Origin: Ciona intestinalis
Lineage: Eukaryota > Chordata > Ascidiacea > Phlebobranchia > Cionidae
Direction of reading: 5' to 3'
Length of the DNA stretch: 64,000 nt
NCBI RefSeq assembly: GCF_000224145.3
Contig: NC_020174.2
Span: 5,749,106 to 5,813,105 of the forward strand
Shown here piece by piece: positions 13,192 to 23,775 of this stretch. Position 1 is the stretch's first letter, and each line of letters begins with the position of its first letter. Both the position numbers and the translations under genes were made by a program. The notes beneath the pieces are model-generated. The model was not told where the DNA came from. It saw nothing but the letters and a program-made list of their open reading frames with translations, and made no database searches.

Positions 13192-13234
13192 GACCCCACA
13201 TTTATATAGGGGGGTCTCGTGTTAAAGTGGGGTC
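13192..13234 (+). other. 3'UTR hairpin just after the DNAJC13 stop
   Basis: Perfect 8-bp arms GACCCCAC (13192-13199) and GTGGGGTC (13227-13234) flank a 27-nt loop. A second set, ACCCCC/GGGGGGT, offers an alternative pairing that overlaps the stop region. Function is unknown; it could be an RNA fold in the UTR or chance. Confidence 0.45.
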
Positions 13235-14162
13235 TATTATTGTTGCTCCGTTATTTTTAAATCAACCAATCATTCGCGATACGAGCGCCAAATTTCAGAT
13301 GGTTGTTTAACAATTTATAAATGATTCGAACTCACTTTGTTTGACATTAACGCCTGTCCGAATGTGGTGTCATATTAACCATTATTGAGACTTAATATTT
13401 ATCAATTTAAAAAAACGATCCTTCAATGAACTATAGTGCCAACTGTTTAGGAAGTTTTAAAACCCAACATTTTCATATTTTTGGGAGATTTCTTGTACAA
13501 CTTCAAGCAACAATTACTCGTATGATTTAAAAGCATATTGTTACCATACACCACTCTATGCATCATCCCCGAGTAATATCTCCGTTTCGAAATGCATCAT
13601 CACTTATAGTAATTGGAAAGTAGCAATGTGACATGCCTTGCTCACCGTGGTCCAATTTGGTCGTTTTTACATTTTTCTCAATTTTTATGTTCCGTTTGTG
13701 CAATCTGTTTGTTGTGAAAATGTAACCGTGTCTAAGTGAAAAATTGTCGAGAAATTTACTTTGCTCAATACCTGTTTCCATTATCAGCAAGTGCCGTTCT
13801 TGAAACTGCGAGTTCAAATTCCTTCGCCTTTTCTACCCTAATCTGTCAATTCCATAATATTAGGCGTGTATTTATTTTCCCGCACTAACGAGGCCTAAAT
13901 GTGTGATTTCATTTATCTTATAATATTTCGCGATCGCATACAAATAAAATTATTTTATTCATTGTACAAATCTGTTAGTTTTGTAATTTTACCTTGAATT
14001 TGAACATCCTAGTATCCTACAAACAAAACATATCGTTTCTGGCAGGTTAAGCTAACATTGTTGACACTTGTAATCAAAACTAGATTTTGTTTGTTGGGTA
14101 GATTTGTTCAGTGGACAACGCAAATAGCAAGCAGCGTAATGTCAAGTGTTTACTTTTCTACT

Positions 14163-14631
14163 GTGTAAGGCAGAGCCATAGAAATACCGAGTAGTCCAAC
14201 CCATTGTTACGTAAAACACAAATTGAACGGCAATTTGGGTCCAAAATAACACAGCAGGTATAGGGAAAATGTATGTTTTTCGGTAAATTACAGAAAAACT
14301 TGGGCCTAAAAACAAATTTAAAGGTTGAAAAATGTAAAAAACATGTGTCATTTGTTTTCTGTGTCAAAAAAAGTCAAAAATTAGAATTAGAAGCGGTTGA
14401 TTTGCGACATTTTAGTCATTTAATGCCGCTAAATTTATATATTTTTTCTAAAAAATGTTTGGTAAGGTAAATAGAAGCTGTTTTACACCTTCCCACAATA
14501 GGAAAACACAAACAAAACTTAACAAGTTCGTTTAAACCCTTTGTCAAAGTCACCACTTTTGCTCTATTTTGGACACACATAGACGGCAGTTGGACTACTC
14601 GGTGTTTATACGACTCTGGTGTAAGGTGGCT
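14163..14631. repeat. Inverted-repeat (fold-back/MITE-like) element upstream of INPP5E
   Basis: The left arm ends ACCGAGTAGTCCAAC (about 14186-14200). Its near-exact reverse complement GTTGGACTACTCGGTG lies at about 14590-14605. Similarity extends about 30-40 bp outward (AGAG[C/T]C[A/G]TA..) and partly inward (GG/TGTCCAAAATA). Arms are about 400 bp apart. No transposase is seen between them. Confidence 0.5.
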
Positions 14632-15145
14632 GTTATATACTGTTTCTATAATAGCACGCAAAAGCAAACATTGTTGTATATGATTTCTGTGAGGTTTGCG
14701 TTTTTCGGTAATTTTTCACAACAACCACAAGTTGAAGTTTTGTTGACAGATGTAGTTAGGCGGTTTGTTGTACACAATTAGTCGGTGAAGGTTTGTAGCA
14801 ACCGATGTTAACGGTTCGGCCGGACAAAAAAGTGCATGTGAGACCTTTTACGGGATTAAAATCATATTTGCAACAGTGACAGCAGCTATATTATATATAT
14901 TTCGTGTTCCCGTGTACGTATTCGCTAAATTGTATTTTACTATATTATAGAAAATGTGCTGCTTGGTATTTTATTTAAGTTTAAAAAATACGGTGTTGAC
15001 TGAAACGAACTAGTGTTGCTGCTTTGGTATATTGTATCTGGAACGCGTTATTTTGGCACGTATTAAAGAAAAAAATTGCTGAAAATGTGGTATATTCTGC
15101 TAACTTCACATCTCATGGTCAACTGAGCAAAACAGTTGACTTGAT

Positions 15146-18100
15146 ATGTCAATTTCAACATCTCCTGGATCTTCCAAAGTTGAGTTCAAGATTTCAGATG
15201 ATGAAAGTTCATCAATTGATGCGTCATCAGACACTCAGTCCTCCAAGCCAACGAGTGCGCTGCCTGCCATTCCGAGTAGTCTTGCTAGAGAAAGGTGACT
15301 TATAGTGAAATGTATATCTTTTAGTATACCATTGGTTTTACTTGATTTTTGTCTGATACGTTTTTTAGCACCAGATCCTTACTGTATTTCCTTACACAAG
15401 AATCGTTCAACTTTATGAGCACCAGATTGAGGTCAGATTTATTACAGGACAACAGCCATGTAACAAAATAACATTTAGAATCAAGTGTTGCAAAAAAAAC
15501 TTACAATTCGAAATAATGAATTGTGTAAGATATATATTTCATCTAAAATAGCATCATTAGACTCCTATTTAAATAAAATCTTTATTGTACAGCAGTTTAA
15601 AAATCTTTTGTTTTTTATGCAGAAACTTCCTAGTGGGCCATATGTCTAAATCGAAGTCAGCCGTCGGTATCGATGAATTGAACCGATATTTTCCTCAGCA
15701 AAGACTTCGGCTGTTTGTTGGTGAGAAATTAGCCTGCTCAGTAATTTATATTATAGGGCTACTATGTGTATATATATAATTATATTTAAAATGTAATTAA
15801 TTAAAACGCAGTTACAGGCCTATCTCTAAATATATATATATATGAAAAAAATGTGTATAACTCTTCTTTTCTGGCTGTGCCGTACCACACTGTATAACCT
15901 TCAACCCAAATCCAACAGCATTAGATTTTTAACCAGTATTGTTACAACAGGTACATGGAACATGCAGAGATGTGAAGTCCCGGAAAATGTTGATGATTTC
16001 ATTCTCCCGGACCATGAGGAGTTTGTACAAGATATGTATGTCATCGGGGTGCAAGAGGCCCCTCAGGATCAGTGAGTCAAAAACCTTTTTTAATGTTATG
16101 TGTTTTGGGGGGATAATTTTTTTTCTTATTTTAATGATAATTTGTTAAATTTAACAACTGTTTAATGTTTGTGGTGATGGTGCACTGATTTTTGTTTAAC
16201 ATTTTGTTTTATCAAATGGCTTGGTTTTATATTTCTGCTCTTGATTTAACATGGTGTCTTAACCTGTATCTGTTTCGCGGTGTTGGTACTACTAATGTTT
16301 AATCATGTTGCAAAGTATCTCTTGTTTTTCGTTAAAAGCACCGTTTTACAAAACAAGTATAATATGCCTGACATCAACAGTATTATATATCTCCACAATT
16401 TTTTGGGAATTTGGGTTTTAATTTTTAACTCAAGTTATTCAACCCACCAGGAAAGCTTGGGAAATCAAACTACAAGAAACCCTTGGTCCTAACCATGTTC
16501 TTGCTCACTCTGTGTCTCATGGAGTCCTTCATCTTGCTGTGTTTGTACGACGTGACCTCATCTGGTATTTCTCGTGTAAGTGTTTGTTAATTTATTTAAA
16601 ATTATTGCGGCGTATTTTTTATTTTTGTTACGAAATCTTGGGTGAAACTCTGATTACATTCATAACATGGAACATAGGGAACTTTGTAGATTATGTGTCA
16701 AATAAACTATAAAATAGCCCTGCCTGTTTGTTTAGCCTTTTTACAGCCGGGTTAAAGCTATATTAAGGTGTAAAACCAGGGTGCTAAAATATGATACAGA
16801 GTTGTGAGGCTTGGCGCCTATGCTTATAAGCTAAAGTTAACCCATTGGCCATTATAATACCAAAAAAACATGAATGAAACTGGATTTTAATACCAAATAA
16901 ACAAAAAACATGGTTAAATAAAAAAATGTATTAATCATATTACATTCAATTCTCCATAGCACATTCATCCATATATAGATACATAGATATACTATTTAAT
17001 CATATAGAAACACCTGTTTTCCACCTGGTTCTGCTTATTTTATGTAACCACACGTTATGTGTGTTTGCCGTGCTAGTTCAATTAAATATCTACATTTAAA
17101 TGTAGCTTGTCCACCCAGTGTTACAGGTTTGTAACTAAATGTTGTCACTTAGATTTTGACGAGGACAGAATAACAACGCGAATGATTTCTCAAATTAAAA
17201 CCAAAGGAGCCGCAGCAATGTCCTTTCAATTCTTTGGCACTGAGTTCTTATTTTTGACTTCACATTTTCACTGTGAGTTTTTACTTTCTATATATAGTAG
17301 TGTTGGGGAATATGGGACACCTTTAGCACATTATATACAAATATCCTGATGGTGTTTTAAACAATTAACAACTGTCTATAGAAGTCATGAGGATATGGTT
17401 TTAATAATTCTTTGAATTTTCTTTTTTTTACTACTAAACACAATAAGAAAATAGAATACATATACAACGCCACAATGCTGTCCTGTCTTTCCCCACATTA
17501 CAAATATACGTTACATTAGACGTTATATTCCAAATAAGAAATTGATATTAATCTTAAATCCCAAAACCAAATCTTCTATAGGTTTGAGTTTATTTTTAAA
17601 ATTCCTTTTATACCCCTTGGTCATTAAATTTTATTTTCCTGCTAATTGGCAACTGGCAGCTGGTGAAACGAAGGTAAAAGAGAGAATTGATGATTATAAT
17701 AAAGTGATTAAGCAGCTGCAACTACCACGGCAGTCGAATGAAATCTACAAACAAGAATCTGGAAACCCTTTTCCAAGGTACATTGTTTACGTTTAGAAAA
17801 CTGAATTAAGCTTTGTATTCGTAAGCTAATTCAGTGTTCTTATCTTGAATGAATAAATGTAACTTACATTATCCTTGCGTGAAAGGGCAACGACAGTTGT
17901 TATAACATCGGCGATCTGTTTTATACACCTCAAGCCGCTTGCGAGGAAACTTTGAAGCGTTTTGTGTTTATGTATGGCTTAGAATTTAGTCATTTTTAAT
18001 TACTTTAAGTGTTTACTGCTTAGATGTATAAAATTTGTGTGTGTTAAAAATTAGATAAAGTTTAAATTAGTTTTCCTCTCATTAAGCTGTGTTTTGACCA

Positions 18101-21100
18101 AAGTAATGAAATTTACTTCAGTCAAAATGTGCTGTATAGATTCTAGAAGGTTAAAACATCGCAAATAAATGCCAGAAGGGCTGTTTTTATAAAAGAAGGA
18201 ATATTGATGGCATTTATAAATACTTTTAAGCTGTAAGTTGGCAGCTTGTAAATATGCAATAGTGAGCCATAGGAAGAACATCTGTGCCAAAACATTATAA
18301 TCTGGTAAATCTTAAAGTAATCAATATTTCCAAGTCAACATGAAATAAGCTTGGCTGTATATTAACATGATGTGTGTTGGTGGTATTCAGTTTTAACACT
18401 ATGTTTATATATACTGATATACAGGTTATGCTTATTATTTAAATTACATTGTATTTATGGCTTATGTAAACATACGGTATAGAATAAATATTGTCAGAAT
18501 TTTTCTTTTGCTAATTTGTTTAGTATCGGCTAAACCAAATTTTTAATAAACGTATTTGACAAATTTGAATGAATGAATGAATGAATGAATGTAACTTACT
18601 TTATCCTCGCGTGGCCCGTAAACGACAGTCGTTATCACACGGGTTTAACACCTCGTGCAAGCTTACGANNNNNNNNNNNNNNNNNNNNNNNNNNNNNNNN
18701 NNNNNNNNNNNNNNNNNNNNNNNNNNNNNNNNNNNNNNNNNNNNNNNNNNNNNNNNNNNNNNNNNNNNNNNNNNNNNNNNNNNNNNNNNNNNNNNNNNNN
18801 NNNNNNNNNNNNNNNNNNNNNNNNNNNNNNNNNNNNNNNNNNNNNNNNNNNNNNNNNNNNNNNNNNNNNNNNNNNNNNNNNNNNNNNNNNNNNNNNNNNN
18901 NNNNNNNNNNNNNNNNNNNNNNNNNNNNNNNNNNNNNNNNNNNNNNNNNNNNNNNNNNNNNNNNNNNNNNNNNNNNNNNNNNNNNNNNNNNATATTTTAT
19001 CTTACGTACGTACAGGATGTTATTTTGAGGCATTTTAATACGTACCAGTAAATCTCACCATCTTATACGCTATTAATGTAACTGTACTTTAACAATGTCA
19101 ACCCATTTTGTTAAAAATTCATAAAACGTGACGCCTATGGCCATATGTACTTTAAATGCCACAGTAACCACGCCATATATCATACAGTAATACAACATGA
19201 GTGTGTATATTGATTACGATCTGTATGACGATTACGAAAAATTCTCCTTACAGATTCGACAATGTATTTTGGTTTGGCGACCTTAACTTTCGTATAAGCC
19301 AACCCCACCACCATATGAAACAAGAGGTGGAAAACCCAGCTACATACGATATTAGGGAAGCTCTTAAATGCGACCAGTTGAAAGGAAATATGAAGAGAGG
19401 TAGGAAAGAAATAAGTTTAGTCAAAATGTGACGTTAAACGTAGATTTTTTATGTGAAAATGGGTAACTGTGTTTCTCTATAAAAGGAACGACTGTAAAAT
19501 GTAGAGTTTTTCAATAAATAGGTTGTGTTGAGCGTAGTAGTGCATGGTTTAAGGTCCAATATTTTGGTTATAATTTCTTCTTAAGACTTAAGTTATGCAC
19601 GTAGTTAAAAATGCATCTTCTGTGCCCGTATGTAATTCATACTTTTCGTAAACCTGTCAATCATATTCCAGTCATCAAATCATATGTATGACAAAATGAG
19701 TCAGTTATTTTCCACCCCCACGTACTTCCCATCGACTGCGGTTCTCCGTCGTTAATTTTCCATGCACGCATTCTTTTATCATTACTTGCAATCACATGGT
19801 TGCCCTTTCACGAAAATAAGTATATCTAGCAGATCGAGCGATTGTAAACTAGGCTGTACGGCACTCGAACGACTTATAATAGCCGGTACAGCTAAGTCCT
19901 CCGACAGATGGCCATACACTGTTAGCTAGTACGGTTCGCAACGTATTAGGAATCTAAATCCTTTAATATTGTAGGGTAAGGGAGATTTTACCATTCGTAT
20001 TTTTAACAATCAACAACGCTCATTTAGAGTCGTGAGGGTACGGTTAAATAACTATGTAATGTAATTATTCTTAGTTTAGAACCAAATGGGACGATAAATA
20101 GAATGAAACATCAAACATGGACCATCTTACCCCAACCCACTACATATTCATATGTGTTATTTATACCAGGCAAAATATTCCACGGTTTCCACGAAGCTCC
20201 CATCAACTTCCTACCGACGTACAAGTTCAACCCTGATTCGGACCAATACGACACTTCGGTAAAGTTACGAGTGCCTTCTTACACGGTGAGTCGATGCATT
20301 TTTTGCCCACTCAAACCGCGTAAAATATTCATAAACTGCGCGTTCTGCAAAGCGAACTTTGCACGTCATGGGTAAATACGTCATAGGCAAATACGTCATT
20401 CTTCATACGCGGTGAATTGATTAACTTGAACAACTTACAATTTCACATCGGCTGGAAATAGTTCGCCGGTCTGTTCGTATTGCAGCGCCTGCTTTCATGA
20501 AAGCGGCTTATACGGTGTGTAACTTAGTATAGTTTTAAAGCCGCATACGAATGAGCTATCCATTAGATAGTTTTGGTGCGGTACAGTGTATTTACCTGAC
20601 TATATACGATATTTTAATACCACAAACAGTTGGCAGTCTATATTTAGTTCATGTTTAAACATTTACTTTGATCGAAAACATGCCTGTGTGCTTCTGCCAC
20701 GCTGCGTAAACTTTATTTTGTCATTAACGCTATGTTATTATCGTTGCTAAACAACGCTGGTGGTCACGCATACTAATCCACGACCTTAAGTTGCTTATTT
20801 ACAATTGAATTCAATTGTTATCGCGTTTTAAATGGTGATTAATCGACACACTTGAGGTCTTAATCGCTTCCTAATTGCTTTGTAATTATAACAATCATTA
20901 CAACACATGCTTTAATAGAAAGGCGATGTAATTTCCGAACGATCCCCATTACAGGTCACTTACATAAGGCTGCGGTTTACTCGCATTAACAAGATTAGAA
21001 TTAAAAAAATGCTATTTGAAATCCGTACGAATGAATTAATTTATTCGATTGGCTTTTAATTCACTAATGCTCCATAAAGGCAATGAAGTTTAATCGATTT

Positions 21101-22090
21101 TTCATACATATATATACCTAAGTTACAATGTAATAAGGCGGTCAGTGACATTTTAAATTACCCGGCTATTATATACGCACCCATTTACATTGTGTGAATT
21201 ATGGTCCGTGAATCGGTATGTATTATTTCACATATAATAAATAACGTGGGTTGTGTAAGGAACAGTATTGTTTAATATGGCTTACCGGGCCGTTGTGGCT
21301 ATTGTACCTGACCAACACTTAGCAACACCACTACACCGATATTTTTACTTCTGCTATACCAGGCACAAAGTAAATGATTGTTCAATGATTCATCTACTAT
21401 GAAAAAAAAATCCCGACTTTCCAATTTTATTTTCGACAAAACGTTGGAAATAGTCGAAATACACTACGTTTTTATATCAAATGAGCTGTTTAAAGAATAT
21501 TTACATTCCTACACCTTGTTCGTTAACTTCTTTGTTGCAGGACCGAATTCTTCATCGTAGCAAAACAGAGTCGGACGTTACATGTCTGCATTACAACAGT
21601 GTGCAAAATATACGGACCTCGGACCATAGACCTGTTTATGCTGTATATGATGTTCTGCTTAAACCAGGGCAAGAAAGGTAACTTGAAATTCGACTCATAA
21701 ACTTGCGATACCCTTGTTGTAGTCATATAATAATGTGGCTTTGGGGTAAGAACATATTTCCTGATTTTGTTTTGAACATTTAACAATGCTATTTAAGAGC
21801 CCAATGCTACGTTTTTGTAATTCTTTAAATTTTATTTGTTTACTACATAAGCATAATATAAATAGAATGAAGATGTACCATGTTATCCCAACCTACTATA
21901 TATGTTAACTTGTATATTTTTCAAATCTAAACTACGCATATTATTTGCTATAATTCGAGGCCTCTATTTCCGCAGTAAAGTCCCGCTTAGCACCGGCCAG
22001 TTCAACAGGCAGGTCTACATGGAAGCCGCCAAACGTCGGGCACACGGGACCAAGATGCCACAGCGCAGTACTATCTGTACTTTACTCTAA
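15146..22090 (+). CDS. INPP5E: INPP5E-type phosphatidylinositol polyphosphate 5-phosphatase
   Basis: Removes the 5-phosphate from PI(4,5)P2 and PI(3,4,5)P3; in vertebrates it acts at the primary cilium. Exons: 15146-15294, 15623-15720, 15951-16071, 16451-16575, 17153-17272, 17660-17777, 19254-19399, 20170-20285, 21541-21677, 21976-22090 (414 aa). Signatures in order: [25 protein letters not shown], the catalytic [16 protein letters not shown] across the exon 8/9 junction, and SDHRPVYA. A stretch FNRQVYM near the C-terminus matches the human ciliary-targeting FDRELYL. The protein ends STICTLL, a CaaX box, where human ends CSVS from memory. The Ser-rich N-terminus is much shorter than human (about 644 aa), so an upstream exon could be missing. 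The start ATG is the first in frame with the conserved exon 2. Confidence 0.93.
17295..17502 (+). mobile_element. MITE family A, INPP5E intron 5 (diverged)
   Basis: Family description from the best copies: about 195-200 bp. The left end reads like AGGGTGGGGGAAGATGGGAC, the right end is its inverse repeat, and both sit in TATA flanks (TA target duplication likely). The core holds GTTTTAAACAATTAACAACG, GGGAGTCGTGAGGATACGG and TTGTTTACTACCAAATGGGA. It is non-coding and fits Cimi-1 of Ciona (name from memory). '+' here means the GTTTTAAACAATTAACAACG core reads left to right. Subgroup A2 has GGGGTAAGATGGGA ends and a TTAGAGTCG/CTCTAAAAGAGCG core. This copy is old and misses part of its ends. Confidence 0.6.
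17848..17955 (-). repeat. SINE tail fragment in INPP5E intron 6
   Basis: GAATGAATAAATGTAACTTA, then CGACAGTTGTTATAACATCG and ACACCTCAAGCC. Confidence 0.5.
18569..18668 (-). repeat. SINE, cut by assembly gap
   Basis: (GAAT)n, then TTATCCTCGCGTGGCCCGTA, ending at the gap. Closely matches the 62308 copy, so the gap probably hides the rest of a young SINE. Confidence 0.65.
18669..18991. other. Assembly gap (N), 323 bp
   Basis: A run of N within INPP5E intron 6. Confidence 1.
19969..20145 (+). mobile_element. MITE A2, INPP5E intron 7 (old)
   Basis: GTAGGGTAAGGGAGATTTTA, AACAACGCTCATTTAGAGTC, right end CATCTTACCCCAACCCACTA. Ends 25 bp before exon 8. Confidence 0.6.
21343..21492 (-). repeat. Family B copy in INPP5E intron 8
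   Basis: In reverse orientation it shows both family ends: CTCATTTGATATAAAAACG then GTAGTGTATTTC at one side and GGTATAGCAGAAGTAAAAAT at the other. It ends about 50 bp before exon 9. Confidence 0.45.
21733..21901 (+). mobile_element. MITE A2, INPP5E intron 9 (old)
   Basis: TTTGGGGTAAGAACATATTT, AACAATGCTATTTAAGAGCC, right end ATCCCAACCTACTATATATG. Confidence 0.5.
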
Positions 22091-23775
22091 CACCTCATTG
22101 AATATTTATAAACCATTCGTTTATTTTTCAACTTATTTAAAGCACTGTGAGGCGTCAATCTTTTTGTGCCCTGTATTCTCGTCTTTAAGCGAGCCATTCT
22201 CTATACAGTAGCCAGAATTACCCAATGCCTGTCGTTGTGTACCGGTGTGCGTCCCAGCAACGACCTTCAAGTCATATTAACCACGAACGCAATTTTCGCT
22301 CAATCATACGTAATCTGTAGATAAACTATTACTTTAGATTAGAATGTTCAAATAGTTATTAACACACTTCCCAAAATTTTAAGATTACACATTTCCACCC
22401 GCTTTTGCGGAAAGGCGTTGACTTTTTTAAACTGTGTCTCGTAGTTTCCCAACTTCTGTACAACGACAGCCGATCACAAGGGCTCTCCTCTAGTCCGCAA
22501 TGCTTCAAGTCGATACCCGTGTGGTTCTTTACGGTTTTAAGAGCTTTGAGAATGCTCTTACAAGTCGTTGTGTCTAGTACTACAATTGGACCGTTGCGTG
22601 ACATCTTCTGTTCTGTCTTTCTTAATGTTTTAATCTCAAGCGTGATACTTACCTTCTAAACTGGGCTACCTATACGTTATAGTTTTCGCGCCTGTGCAAT
22701 GTCCGTTTGTTTCTTTAAAGCTGTTACGTTCTACACTGTGTAACACCCGTGAAAACGAAATTTGTGTAACTATAAAAAAACGCAATTTGTGAAACTATAA
22801 AACGCAATATGTGTAACTATAAATTGTCTATATCCTATAGTACAGTAAAAACTGAAACGAAAACATCAGTTTTGATTCCCAACCTAAAAATCCAAATGTC
22901 AAATCACCAGAACGGTTTCCCCCATATACCTTTACCCAATTTATCCGTTTCCCCCTTATTACCTACAACGATTTTACTTCATTATTTTGTTCATCTTTTC
23001 TCCACTTTGCGTACCACTTCTCCTGCTGCTCAGGAATCTGTGGACATCAGTTAAAATAAACGAGAAACAAAATATTTCATTCGTCATCTTCGCTTCCGTA
23101 ACTATTTGAAGCTATATCCAGCAGTTAAGTTTAAAAGCCTCTTCAAAATTCGCTACACCGTTCTATTACTTCTCTGGTAAGTAAATGCGTTCCACCTCTT
23201 TAAAGATATATTTGAAATTTTTCTTTTCCCCAGAACTTATTGAATTTCGTATCGGATTCGAATTTGTTTGAATATGTTGCAGTCAACGAGTTCTAACTCT
23301 TTTTAAGACAAGTAAGAAACTGTTCTATGCATTTCTCTATTTTTACATGCTATATAGTGGGGTGGGGGAAGACGGGATACCTTTAACATATAATATCCAA
23401 ATACACTGATCGTGTTTTAAACAATTCATAATGGTCTATGGGAGTCGTGAGGACACGGTTTTATACTTTTTTGAAAGTTCTTTGTTTACTACCAAATGGG
23501 ACGAAAATATAGAACGAAAAGTGTCCCATCTTCTCCCGCTCTACTATATCACTGTTATGTTTTCAGTTAAAAGTGTGTAATTGTGGTCAACAGTGCTGTC
23601 CAAACACAATTGTTGATACATGAGTAGGCAACATACGTAAATGTAGGTTACTCATACCCACATACACAATGATGTCTTTGCTCACAAGGCGAATTACGTC
23701 ATTCATGTGACTTAGATGTGAGAATGCATTTATACCTTAACAGACGGCTACTTCCGTGTAGTTGAGCTTCGTGTC
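22091..23775. other. Intergenic region INPP5E - receptor gene
   Basis: It holds one MITE (23355-23548), a degenerate tandem repeat (22750-22830, unit resembling ACGCAATTTGTGTAACTATA, three copies) and a region at 22359-22659 open on both strands. I recognise none of those translations. The region upstream of 23776 should include the receptor promoter. Confidence 0.5.
23355..23548 (+). mobile_element. MITE A1, receptor upstream region
   Basis: Both ends and the core are intact; low divergence from the family pattern. Confidence 0.85.

Larger units (their letters stand above)
13190..15145. other. DNAJC13-INPP5E intergenic region / DNAJC13 3'UTR
   Basis: No convincing gene. It starts with the DNAJC13 3'UTR, which holds a short hairpin (13192-13234) and an AATAAA at 13943-13948, a possible polyadenylation signal. 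An inverted-repeat element occupies about 14163-14631. The rest, up to the INPP5E ATG, should contain that gene's promoter and 5'UTR. Short ORFs here on both strands match no family I know. Confidence 0.6.

Noticed and set aside
13563-13817. 84 aa minus-strand ORF after DNAJC13
   Set aside because: Within the probable 3'UTR/intergenic region; no domain or splice structure.
18581-19051. Open frames on both strands through 18585-19051
   Set aside because: They are open only because of the N run; no coding sequence is visible.
22359-22659. Overlapping 81 and 84 aa ORFs on opposite strands
   Set aside because: Both are open, neither resembles a known family, and no matching exons lie nearby; left as unassigned.
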